A DNA stretch of 64,000 nucleotides from an uncultured Lachnospiraceae bacterium (GTDB lineage: Bacteria; Bacillota; Clostridia; Lachnospirales; Lachnospiraceae): the NCBI GenBank assembly GCA_910577735.1, contig CAJTOO010000015.1, positions 397 through 64,396 on the forward strand, read 5' to 3'. Positions 27,032 to 35,262 of this stretch are shown in pieces (position 1 is the stretch's first letter; each line of letters begins with the position of its first letter). A model generated the notes under the pieces. The model worked only from the letters and a program-made list of their open reading frames with translations. It had not been told where the DNA came from and ran no database searches. A program made the translations under genes and the position numbers.

Positions 27032-27090
27032 ACCAAAGGCATACGCTGCAAAGCGATCTGGGGCTGGCAGGTATGTCTTTGGTCGTTTTC
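27032..27090 (+). terminator. probable terminator after GH43
   Basis: The arms ACCAAAGGCATAC (27032-27044) and GTATGTCTTTGGT (27071-27083) are followed by CGTTTTC. Confidence 0.5.
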
Positions 27091-27104
27091 ATACATCTTG
27101 AGAC

Positions 27105-27142
27105 AAAATAAAAACACTGGATACTGAAGATTCAGTGTTTTT
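27105..27142 (-). terminator. terminator of tRNA-Pro
   Basis: Read on the minus strand, AAAACACTG and CAGTGTTTT form a stem followed by TATTTT, directly after the tRNA 3' end. Confidence 0.7.
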
Positions 27143-27146
27143 ATAG

Positions 27147-27220
27147 TCGAAGCGACAGGATTTGAACCTGCGACCTCTGCGTCCCGAACGCAGCGCTCTA
27201 CCAAACTGAGCCACGCTTCG
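27147..27220 (-). tRNA. tRNA-Pro (CGG)
   Basis: A 74-nt cloverleaf on the minus strand: acceptor CGAAGCG/CGCTTCG, a D-arm with GGCTCAGTTTGGTAGAGC, anticodon stem CTGCG/CGCAG with loop TTCGGGA (anticodon CGG), T-arm GCAGG-TTCAAAT-CCTGT, discriminator A. No CCA is encoded, so the CCA-adding enzyme (35263) must complete it. Confidence 0.95.
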
Positions 27221-27342
27221 ATTTATGAACAATTAAGATAATACAACATTCTTAAGGGTGTTGTCAATGTTTCTGAGCGAATTATTTTATAATGTGATAA
27301 ACTGTATACAATAACCCTGCCGGTTTGAGAAAGGATGTACCC

Positions 27343-28200
27343 ATGGACAGACATGCCCTCAAAATTCCATGTAATGTCATGCCGTTTATATGTGAGGCTG
27401 ATTACAGTGTTACTTTAGGTGAGATGGTTCATGCGGACAGAACAGTCCCTTTTCATGTGGCAATCTATCTGCTACAGGGTTCCATGGAGATCATTGAGGA
27501 TGGAGACCGGCATTTGATTTTACCTAATCAGCTCTTTTTCTTAAAGAGCGGGGTACACCACTGGGGAGAAAAGCCCTTTGAACCGGGGTCAGCGTGGTAT
27601 TATGCACACTTTTACTGTGAGGAGCCGGGAGAGGGAATGGAAGAACTGTCTCAGGAAAGTTATTATCATAAGAAAGTATGTCTGGCGAAAGAAGAAAGCA
27701 GGAAGTATATTAGTCTTCCCAAATTGGCTGATGATGTGGGGATGAATCGGATTGGTAGAAACTTCGAGAAAATGATAGAAGCATATATGCATGGCAATAT
27801 CCCGCAGGCTTCTGTGCAAATGTGGCAGATTTTTTTGGAGTGTGTACAAAGCGTTCAGGAGGACTTGGCAGGCGGTTCTTGTATCAGACAGATTCAGGAG
27901 TATATACAGACGCACTATATTGAGGATTTTACAGCAGGAGAGATTGAAAAGACCTGTGGGTTATCCTATAAATATGCAGGCACACTTTTTAAAGAGGCAA
28001 CAGGGCAGACAATCCGGGAATATCAGAGGATGCTTCGGCTTGCCAGGGCTTGTAAACTGTTAAAGGAGACAGACAGGACTATTACGGAGATTGCACAGAT
28101 GACGGGATTTTCGGAAGTGTTTTATTTCAGTAAAGTGTTTCGTAAAGAACGTGGTTGTTCTCCCAGTGAATACCGCAGGACATATGTTCCCGGTATTTAA
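27343..28200 (+). CDS. AraC-family transcriptional regulator
   Basis: From the ATG at 27343 (RBS GAAAGGA) the protein has 285 residues. An N-terminal cupin-like sensing domain (about 15-150; QGSMEIIEDGDRHLILP, HHWGEKPFEP) is followed by a C-terminal AraC double HTH (185-285; 'KTCGLSYKYAGTLFKEATG' and a second HTH ending GCSPSEYRR). It probably responds to a sugar and controls nearby glycosidase genes; targets are inferred. Confidence 0.85.
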   Translation: MDRHALKIPCNVMPFICEADYSVTLGEMVHADRTVPFHVAIYLLQGSMEIIEDGDRHLILPNQLFFLKSGVHHWGEKPFEPGSAWYYAHFYCEEPGEGMEELSQESYYHKKVCLAKEESRKYISLPKLADDVGMNRIGRNFEKMIEAYMHGNIPQASVQMWQIFLECVQSVQEDLAGGSCIRQIQEYIQTHYIEDFTAGEIEKTCGLSYKYAGTLFKEATGQTIREYQRMLRLARACKLLKETDRTITEIAQMTGFSEVFYFSKVFRKERGCSPSEYRRTYVPGI

Positions 28201-28295
28201 CAGACAAGCATAGTGAATGACTCCATCTGGCCAAACGGTGTTGCAGCGAGGCAATTATGCAGATTAATCCGGCCTATAGGAAAGGAAGATAAAGG

Positions 28296-29081
28296 ATGAA
28301 TATAGACAGAATAAAAATTATTTTTTTTGATATTGACGGTACGCTTATTGATATGAACAGAAAGCAGATTTCAGAAAAGACATTGGAAACATTAATCCGG
28401 TTAAAAGAAAAGAATATCATTCTTTGTCTTTCCACTGGGAGAAGTCCACAGACACTGCCGCATTTTGACGGATGGGAGGCTGACGCATTTCTCACCTTTA
28501 ATGGTTCCTATTGCTATAACAGACAGCAGATTATTTATAAAAATCCAATTCCCGTAGAAGAGGTGAAAAAGATTGTTCAAAATGCCGCGTTAATCAACAG
28601 GCCTGTATCTGTTGCCTCAACGGATACACTGGCGGCGAACGGAACGGATGCGGATCTGGCACAGTATTTTGCTTTCGCAAAATTAGAAGTCAATGTCTCT
28701 GATGACTTTCAGGATATCATAGAGAAGAAGGAAATATATCAGATCATGTCAGGGGGACGTGAGAGGGAATACCCGGATTTGCTGAAAGATGTCCGGCATG
28801 CGAAAATTGCAGCCTGGTGGGACAGAGCAGTGGATATCATTCCGGCAGACAGCGGGAAAGGAACGGGCGTGAATAAGATACTTGATTATTATCACCTGAA
28901 TCGGGCGCAGGCGCTTGCATTTGGCGACGGTAATAATGATATTGAGATGTTTCAGGCGGTGGGAACGGGTATTGCCATGGAAAATGCATCTGATTCCTTA
29001 AAGGCGGTGGCAAGTGATGTATGTGGGCATGTGGCGGCTGATGGAGTCTATCATTATTGTGTTTCTCATGGTTTGCTCTGA
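28296..29081 (+). CDS. Cof-type HAD-IIB phosphatase
   Basis: A 261-residue HAD hydrolase: motif I FFDIDGTLID (nucleophile D12, D14), motif II CLSTGRSP, motif III Lys near KGTGVNKIL and motif IV FGDGNNDIEM. The C2-type cap lies between II and III. Such enzymes dephosphorylate sugar phosphates or other small phosphates in the cytoplasm. RBS: AGGAAAGGAAG. It follows the AraC regulator gene by about 95 bp. Confidence 0.88.
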   Translation: MNIDRIKIIFFDIDGTLIDMNRKQISEKTLETLIRLKEKNIILCLSTGRSPQTLPHFDGWEADAFLTFNGSYCYNRQQIIYKNPIPVEEVKKIVQNAALINRPVSVASTDTLAANGTDADLAQYFAFAKLEVNVSDDFQDIIEKKEIYQIMSGGREREYPDLLKDVRHAKIAAWWDRAVDIIPADSGKGTGVNKILDYYHLNRAQALAFGDGNNDIEMFQAVGTGIAMENASDSLKAVASDVCGHVAADGVYHYCVSHGLL

Positions 29082-29098
29082 CATTTTCATAAATTAAG

Positions 29099-29126
29099 AA
29101 AAAGCGGGGACTGTTTAAGCCCCCGC
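29099..29126 (-). terminator. terminator overlapping the 29357 gene's end
   Basis: On the minus strand GCGGGG...CCCCGC is followed by TTTTTC; the TAA stop of the small gene lies in the loop. Confidence 0.7.
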
Positions 29127-29357
29127 ACCTACCATATAATTTATAAATTCGTGACTGTCCTGCTGGTCTGTCAGGAAAAGTTCTAACCAGAACTCTCTTG
29201 GATTGATCATATAAAGCATCTGCAGGGCTTCTTCGTTCTGTTTCAGGTCGCAGAGCATCTGATTGGGAAGTTCCAGATAGATGTTTCCCCGGCTGTTTTT
29301 GACCATGTTGATAAATCTTTCAATATTTCCCATTTTTCTGATTTTTATTTTGTACAT
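29115..29357 (-). CDS. HPr-like small protein lacking the active-site His
   Basis: An 80-residue protein. The order of predicted strands and helices, and the stretch IERFINMVKNSRGNIYLEL, recall the HPr fold of the PTS (helix 1 and strand 2). However, there is no histidine at the phosphorylation position, and the usual NLHARP motif is missing. Such HPr-like orphans are frequent in Lachnospiraceae and may act as regulatory or binding modules. The RBS AAAGGAGC is good and the gene has its own terminator. The fold call is tentative. Confidence 0.4.
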   Translation of the reverse strand: MYKIKIRKMGNIERFINMVKNSRGNIYLELPNQMLCDLKQNEEALQMLYMINPREFWLELFLTDQQDSHEFINYMVGAGA

Positions 29358-29565
29358 AGATTCCGCTCCTTTCGGTTTTGATGGATGCCCGCTCGCTGCA
29401 GCGGGATATTTTATTTACTTGTTTCATTTGCACTTTGCTTTTTGTCTTATCTTATGATATGATTATATCATCTTAAAATATAAAAATAGTAGAAATAAAT
29501 AGTCATTTTATATGATAATTTTATCAAAAATGATTATTTATATGGAGTTAAGAGAGGTCAGGGAA

Positions 29566-30483
29566 ATGATATCATCATGCAGTGTACAGACAAATTTGCA
29601 GGGAGAAGAACTGCGGAAACATGGAACACATCTCTTTCCGGTAGCGTGTTATCTGGATATTCTGCCGGGGGATGAGTTTCCATGGCATTGGCATAATGAA
29701 CTGGAATTTGGACTGGTGGTAAGCGGTGCGGTCACAGTGAATGCGGGGTCTGTAAAGTATCAGTTGAAAGCCGGAGATGCCTTTTTTATTAACAGTAATA
29801 TTCTGCACGCGGCATCTGCCATGGATGAGGGTATGTGTGAGATACATTCTGTAGTGTGTCATCCGCGGGCGATTAGCGGCAGTATGGATAATATTATCTG
29901 GCAGAAGTATCTAAAGCCATTGATGGAAAATCAGGCTTGCCCGGGATTCCATTTCATACCTGATGTGACGTGGCACAGACAGGTTATGGATAGTGTCGTT
30001 TCCTTATGGCACTCTGCTGAGCAGGAAGAGTACGGTTACGAACTGCATATCCGGAATGCATTGTCTGTCATCATAGGCTTGCTTGCAGAGCATCAGCCGG
30101 CTATGACCCGCAAGTCTTTTGGAAAGGCACAGCGGGATAATGCCAGAATTAAAGAAATGCTGACTTATATACAGGCAAATTATGATAAGGAGCTGACGAT
30201 AGATGATATTGCTGCGGTTTGTGCCATCAGTACCAGTGAGTGTATGCGGTGCTTCCGGGCGACGATTAATACCACGCCTATAGCCTATCTGAAATCTTAT
30301 CGTCTGCAGCAGGCAGCAATGAAATTGCAGTCCACTGAGGATAAGATTTCCATGATTGCAGAAAGCTGCGGTTTTCAGGAGATGAGTTATTTTGCTAAAT
30401 CGTTCCGGGAAGTATATGGGTGTACGCCGTCACAATACCGAAAACCGGATGCCAAAGAAATGGATACTAATAAAGAAGACTGA
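29566..30483 (+). CDS. AraC-family regulator with cupin sensor
   Basis: From the ATG at 29566 (RBS AGAGAGG) the protein has 305 residues. The N-terminal cupin (about 25-110) has PWHWHNELEFGLVVSG with the usual His cluster. The C-terminal AraC double HTH (about 205-300) ends in GCTPSQYRKP. Its gene is immediately upstream of, and co-directional with, the GH127 gene, and two direct repeats lie between them. It is the likely activator of the GH127-GH3 genes. Confidence 0.86.
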   Translation: MISSCSVQTNLQGEELRKHGTHLFPVACYLDILPGDEFPWHWHNELEFGLVVSGAVTVNAGSVKYQLKAGDAFFINSNILHAASAMDEGMCEIHSVVCHPRAISGSMDNIIWQKYLKPLMENQACPGFHFIPDVTWHRQVMDSVVSLWHSAEQEEYGYELHIRNALSVIIGLLAEHQPAMTRKSFGKAQRDNARIKEMLTYIQANYDKELTIDDIAAVCAISTSECMRCFRATINTTPIAYLKSYRLQQAAMKLQSTEDKISMIAESCGFQEMSYFAKSFREVYGCTPSQYRKPDAKEMDTNKED

Positions 30484-30507
30484 CAATTAAATCGGAAAAT
30501 AATACAA

Positions 30508-30554
30508 AATAATAAGAATATACTCCATTTTATTAGTAGAATAATAAGAATATA
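30508..30554 (+). promoter_or_regulatory. paired direct repeats overlapping the GH127 promoter
   Basis: The 15-bp sequence AATAATAAGAATATA occurs exactly at 30508-30522 and 30540-30554, 32 bp apart (three helical turns). The second copy overlaps a TATAAT -10 box (30551-30556) and there is no good -35. This is the layout of an AraC-type activator site; binding by the adjacent regulator is inferred. Confidence 0.6.
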
Positions 30555-30599
30555 ATACATATTGATAAGGTTAATGGATAAACAAAATGGAGGGTGAAT

Positions 30600-32531
30600 A
30601 TGGGCGATCTGAAATTAGTCAAGAAATTCGAGGTGAAAGAAGGATTTTTTGGCAGGTATGAGAAATTGGTAAAAGATGTGGTGCTGCCCTATCAAGAGCG
30701 GGCGTTACGTGACCAGATTGAGGGTGCGGAGAAGAGTCATTGTATCGAAAATTTCCGTATGGCAGCTCAAAAATTAAAAACAGGCAGTTGTGACGGAGAA
30801 TTTTACGGCATGGTGTTCCAGGACAGCGATGTGGCGAAGTGGCTGGAAGGAGCGGCTTATTCTCTGGCTCAGAATCCTGATGCGCAGCTGGAAAAAAGAT
30901 GTGACGAGATCATAGAACTGATTGGCCAGGCACAACAGGAAGATGGTTATTTGAATACTTATTTTACGGTGAAGGAACCGGATAAACGCTGGACGAATCT
31001 TCAGGAAGCGCATGAATTGTATTGTGCAGGCCATATGATTGAAGCAGCGGTAGCATATGCAGAGTGTACCGGCAAGCGCCGTTTGTTAGAGATTATGTGC
31101 GGTATGGCCGATCACATCTACAGAAGGTTTGTAAAAGACGGTGCGGAGGGCTATCCGGGACATCCGGAGATTGAGCTTGCGCTTATGCGGTTGTACCGCA
31201 GTACCGGGGAAGAACGGTACAAGGAACTGGCAATGCACTTTATTAATGTGCGGGGCGTTGACAGTGATTACTACATCCGGGAAAAGGAGAAATGCGGATG
31301 GAGAGTGTGGGGCTCTGATCCAGAAGATAAGGAATATACACAAAGCGCGGCTCCGGTGCGGCAGCAGGAGAAGGCTGTGGGTCATGCGGTCAGGGCAGTG
31401 TATTTGTACACAGGTATGGCAGATGCGGCTATGGAAACAGGGGATCAGGAACTTGCCAAAGCCTGTGAGACGCTCTGGCATAATATCACCCAGCATAGAA
31501 TGTATGTCACAGGCGCCATTGGTTCCGCTTATGAAGGGGAGGCGTTTACGAAAGACGACCATCTTCCTAATGATACCGCATATGCGGAGACCTGTGCGGC
31601 CATCGGATTGATTTTCTTTTCCAATAAGATGCTTTATCTTGCGCGCAATGGGAAGTATGCGGATGTGATGGAATGGGCTTTATATAATGGAGTGCTGGCA
31701 GGTATGCAGTTGGATGGCACGAAGTTCTTCTACGTGAATCCACTGGAGGTGCTGCCCGGGATTTCCGGTGAGGCGAAGACGCACAAACACGCATTGCCGG
31801 TAAGACCCAAGTGGTTTACCTGCGCCTGCTGTCCGCCCAATGTGGCGAGGCTTCTGGCATCGGTGTCGGAATATGCATGGCATATGACAGAGGATACCCT
31901 GTACTCAAATCTGTTTATTGCCGGTACATTGGATTTAACAGACAGTCTGGGCGGAAAGGTTTCCCTGCAGACGGCCTATCCTTATGATCATAAGATAGAA
32001 TACCATTTCGCACCGCAGGAAAAGGCCATGTCTGTATCTTTGGCGATACGTATTCCGGCATGGAGTAAAGACACAAAGATTACGCGCAATGGCATGGCGG
32101 CAGACTATGAGATAAAAGACGGTTATGCGTATCTGCACGGAGACTTTGGGAAGGATGATATCGTGACGGTGGAACTGGATATGCAGATGCAGAAAGTATA
32201 TACCAGCAACCGGGTATCAGCCAATACAGGCCGGGCAGCAGTGCTGAGAGGACCGCTGGTCTATTGTGCAGAAGGCGTGGATAATGAGAATGATATTCTG
32301 TCCCTCAGTCTGAAAAAGGACGGCAGGATGACAATCAGTGAATATCTGCCGGAGAAACTGTGCGGTATTCAGGAAATCTACGCGGAAGGTTACCGGGAGA
32401 CGGTCAGCGAAGAACTGTACAGTTATCATGCGCCGGAGGAGGAGCCATGTGAGATTACACTTGTGCCTTATTATACCTGGGGAAACCGGGGACTGAACCA
32501 GATGCGGGTATGGATTCCTGAGAAAAAGTAA
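30600..32531 (+). CDS. GH127 beta-L-arabinofuranosidase
   Basis: From the ATG at 30600 (RBS GGAGGG) the protein has 643 residues and no signal peptide. An (alpha/alpha)6 barrel carries the family's zinc-thiolate centre: E314 in YEGEAF (acid/base), E330 and C332 in YAETCAA, and C410-C411 in FTCACCPPN. C410 is the expected nucleophile. These map closely onto E322/E338/C340/C417/C418 of the Bifidobacterium longum enzyme, from memory. It removes beta-linked L-arabinofuranose from plant oligosaccharides; the presence of xylan enzymes suggests arabinoxylan or arabinan fragments. Confidence 0.92.
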   Translation: MGDLKLVKKFEVKEGFFGRYEKLVKDVVLPYQERALRDQIEGAEKSHCIENFRMAAQKLKTGSCDGEFYGMVFQDSDVAKWLEGAAYSLAQNPDAQLEKRCDEIIELIGQAQQEDGYLNTYFTVKEPDKRWTNLQEAHELYCAGHMIEAAVAYAECTGKRRLLEIMCGMADHIYRRFVKDGAEGYPGHPEIELALMRLYRSTGEERYKELAMHFINVRGVDSDYYIREKEKCGWRVWGSDPEDKEYTQSAAPVRQQEKAVGHAVRAVYLYTGMADAAMETGDQELAKACETLWHNITQHRMYVTGAIGSAYEGEAFTKDDHLPNDTAYAETCAAIGLIFFSNKMLYLARNGKYADVMEWALYNGVLAGMQLDGTKFFYVNPLEVLPGISGEAKTHKHALPVRPKWFTCACCPPNVARLLASVSEYAWHMTEDTLYSNLFIAGTLDLTDSLGGKVSLQTAYPYDHKIEYHFAPQEKAMSVSLAIRIPAWSKDTKITRNGMAADYEIKDGYAYLHGDFGKDDIVTVELDMQMQKVYTSNRVSANTGRAAVLRGPLVYCAEGVDNENDILSLSLKKDGRMTISEYLPEKLCGIQEIYAEGYRETVSEELYSYHAPEEEPCEITLVPYYTWGNRGLNQMRVWIPEKK

Positions 32532-32634
32532 GGAAGCCTACACACGCAAAAAGGGGCAGGAGACAAATTGTAAAAAGGACATTGTATCTGAGGGATTTAC
32601 GGGCTATACTTAACTTAATATGGAGATTTATGCA

Positions 32635-32670
32635 GACAGGCGGCGTGTCCATATGGATAGGCCGCCTGTC
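32635..32670 (+). promoter_or_regulatory. perfect hairpin upstream of GH3 gene
   Basis: The 10-bp arms GACAGGCGGC and GCCGCCTGTC enclose a loop with its own TCCATATGGA palindrome. There is no T run. It lies 31 bp before the GH3 start and could stabilise the mRNA or bind a regulator. Confidence 0.5.
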
Positions 32671-32701
32671 CGTATAAAGCGGAAAGGATGCAGGATTATT
32701 T

Positions 32702-34939
32702 ATGAAGAAAAAAGAGAAGAACTATGATAAAAAGACCGAAAAAGAAATTGAGAAAATTATAAAAAAGCTTACCCTGGATGAAAAAATTTCCATGATTCAT
32801 GGAGCTACGCTTTTTAAATCCGGTGCGGTAGACAGATTGGGGATTCCAGGACTTGCGACTTCTGATGGGCCTATGGGCGTGCGTGCGGAGTTTATGGATG
32901 ACCGATGGATTCCCTGCGGAAATCAGGATGATATGGTGTCTTATCTGCCCAGCAACAGTGCGCTGGCATCCTCCTGGAATACGGATCTTGCATATGCCAT
33001 GGGACATGTGCTGGGGGAGGAAGCCAGAGGGCGCGGCAAGGATGTGATTCTGGCACCCGGCATTAACATTAAGAGGGATCCCCGCTGCGGCAGGAACTTT
33101 GAATATATGAGTGAGGATCCGAAGCTGACGGCGGCGTTGGCAGTTCCTTTTATCAAAGGCGTTCAGGAGAATGATGTGGCGGCCTGTGTGAAGCATTTTG
33201 CAGTCAATGGACAGGAGACGGACCGCCTGATGGTGGATGAGGAAATTGATGACAGAACCTTGTATGAGGTCTATCTGCCGGCCTTTAAAGCAGCCGTCCA
33301 GGAAGGCAATGCCTATTCTATTATGGGCGCTTATAATAAGATTAACGGCACCCATTGTTGTGAAAACAAGAGATTGCTGGATCTGATTCTCCGCATGGAA
33401 TGGGGATTTGACGGCACTGTGATCAGTGACTGGGGCGGTGTGCACAAGACTATAGAAGCGGCCCGGTGCTCCATGGATCTGGAAATGTCTGTTTTTCCGG
33501 ATTTTGAGGAATATAATCTGGCCAAACCGCTGAAGGAGGCTGTCTCTAAAGGAGAGGTATCGGAGGACATGGTAGATGCCAAGGTGAGAAATCTCCTTCG
33601 CATGATGTTCCGCTTAAAGATGATTGGAAAACATAAGGATGGGCGTAAGGCGGGAACATATAATACGGTGGCTCACAGACAGGCGGTTTTGCACACCGCG
33701 CGGGAATCCATGGTTTTACTGAAAAATGAGAATCATATTCTGCCGCTGGATGCCAAAAAAATAAAGAAACTAGTGGTGATTGGCGCCAATGCCGCAAAGC
33801 TTCATGCCGATGGCGGCGGCAGTGCAGAGATTAAGGCATTGTATGAGATCTGTCCGTTGGCAGGGCTCAAGATGTATCTGGGCGGTAACACACAGGTGCA
33901 GTATGTAAAGGGTTATCATGTGCCGGAGAAATCAAAGACTTTTGAACAGAATTGGCAGGCTTTCAGCCTGGATGACTTAAAAGATACAAATGTGGGACAA
34001 ATTGTCAGGACCGAGGACGGTGATGAAAGTGGGACGCTTCGCAAGAAAGAAGAAGAGAGACTTGCCCGGATTGAGCAGGATAAAGCTGAGATTCATGAAA
34101 AGAATCAGCAACTCTTTGTTCAGGCCGTTGAGGCAGCAAAGGATGCAGACGCAGTGATTTTCGTGGGCGGTTTGAATCATGATATTGACAGTGAGGGATT
34201 TGACCGCACAGACATGAAGCTTCCTTACGAACAGGATGCATTGATAGAAGAATTATTAAAGGTCAGAAAGGATTTGATCGTTACCTTTGTGGGCGGTTCT
34301 CCGGTTGAAATGCCCTGGCGGCATAAGGCAAAGGCGATTTTGTGGAGTTATTATGCGGGCATGGAGACGGGAAATGCCTTTGCGGAGATTATCTTTGGCG
34401 AAGTGAATCCTTCTGGGAAGCTAGCAGAAACTTTCCCTGCGAAATATGAGGATTGTGCCACAGGCATGAACGGTCAGTTTGGAAAATGGGGCAGGATCAG
34501 GCTGGCGGAAGGCCTTTACTACGGTTATCGACATTTTGACAGACAGCACATAGCGCCTGCTTTCTGCTTTGGCCATGGCTTGTCCTATACAGATTTCGAA
34601 TATAACGCTTTGACATTGAAAGCAGAAAAAGACAGGGCGGTTAAAGTAACGTTTACGGTCAAGAATACTGGCAAGAGAGCGGGAGCAGAGATCGCACAGG
34701 TCTATATCGCTCCGATTGCGTCTAAAGTGGACAGACCGGATAAAGAATTGAAAACTTTTAGTAAGACAGAACTTGCGCCAGGCAGGTCTAAAAAAGTTTC
34801 TCTGATTCTTAAAAAGGAAGACTTTGCCTATTTTGACGAGCATCTTCATGACTTTATTGCCGATGCGGGAGATTATGAGATTCTGGTCGGTGCATCCTGC
34901 GATGATATCCGTCTGCGGGGCATTGTCACGCTTGCATAA
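32702..34939 (+). CDS. GH3 beta-glucosidase/beta-xylosidase
   Basis: A 745-residue cytoplasmic GH3 enzyme. Domain 1 is a barrel with the K164-H165 pair and the nucleophile D243 in GTVISDWGGVH. Domain 2 (about 345-570, FVGGLNHDIDSEGFDR) supplies the acid/base. A fibronectin-III-like domain closes the C-terminus (about 640-745, VTFTVKNTGKRAGAEIAQVY). It cleaves terminal beta-linked glucose or xylose; in this cluster xylosidase activity is plausible. Confidence 0.9.
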   Translation: MKKKEKNYDKKTEKEIEKIIKKLTLDEKISMIHGATLFKSGAVDRLGIPGLATSDGPMGVRAEFMDDRWIPCGNQDDMVSYLPSNSALASSWNTDLAYAMGHVLGEEARGRGKDVILAPGINIKRDPRCGRNFEYMSEDPKLTAALAVPFIKGVQENDVAACVKHFAVNGQETDRLMVDEEIDDRTLYEVYLPAFKAAVQEGNAYSIMGAYNKINGTHCCENKRLLDLILRMEWGFDGTVISDWGGVHKTIEAARCSMDLEMSVFPDFEEYNLAKPLKEAVSKGEVSEDMVDAKVRNLLRMMFRLKMIGKHKDGRKAGTYNTVAHRQAVLHTARESMVLLKNENHILPLDAKKIKKLVVIGANAAKLHADGGGSAEIKALYEICPLAGLKMYLGGNTQVQYVKGYHVPEKSKTFEQNWQAFSLDDLKDTNVGQIVRTEDGDESGTLRKKEEERLARIEQDKAEIHEKNQQLFVQAVEAAKDADAVIFVGGLNHDIDSEGFDRTDMKLPYEQDALIEELLKVRKDLIVTFVGGSPVEMPWRHKAKAILWSYYAGMETGNAFAEIIFGEVNPSGKLAETFPAKYEDCATGMNGQFGKWGRIRLAEGLYYGYRHFDRQHIAPAFCFGHGLSYTDFEYNALTLKAEKDRAVKVTFTVKNTGKRAGAEIAQVYIAPIASKVDRPDKELKTFSKTELAPGRSKKVSLILKKEDFAYFDEHLHDFIADAGDYEILVGASCDDIRLRGIVTLA

Positions 34940-34997
34940 AGCCTTCTCTTTCTGTACATGCTAACAGGGCAATTAAGGTACAGAAGGAGTGATAAAA

Positions 34998-35237
34998 ATG
35001 GATTATAATACTTTACCCGTCGGTCTTGGTCTGGCCTTTGCCACGAACCGGGTTGCCATGGAGCGATTTGCAGGCATGACGGATAACGAGAAGGAAGAGT
35101 TTATTGAGAGAAGCCGGGGCGTGATGTCCAAGAAAGAGATGGAGCGCCTGGTAAACTCTCTGGTTAAGGAAGATGAGGAACCGGATCTTCATCTGGAAGA
35201 CGTAAAGAATATATTCAAAGGACCGAGTATCGGTTAA
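34998..35237 (+). CDS. small hypothetical protein
   Basis: From the ATG at 34998 (RBS AGAAGGAG) the protein has 79 residues. The N-terminus has a 'LPVGLGLAFATNRVAMERF' stretch, and the rest is an acidic helical tail. I do not recognise a domain; similar short proteins occur in Lachnospiraceae. It ends 25 bp before the CCA-adding enzyme gene, so the two may be co-transcribed. Confidence 0.55.
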   Translation: MDYNTLPVGLGLAFATNRVAMERFAGMTDNEKEEFIERSRGVMSKKEMERLVNSLVKEDEEPDLHLEDVKNIFKGPSIG

Positions 35238-35262
35238 TCAAGTGACTGGTAAGGAGAATCCC

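Noticed and set aside
32696..33445. Minus-strand 249-residue open frame
   Set aside because: It overlaps the GH3 catalytic domain entirely, which has clear catalytic residues; the antisense product has no recognisable motif.
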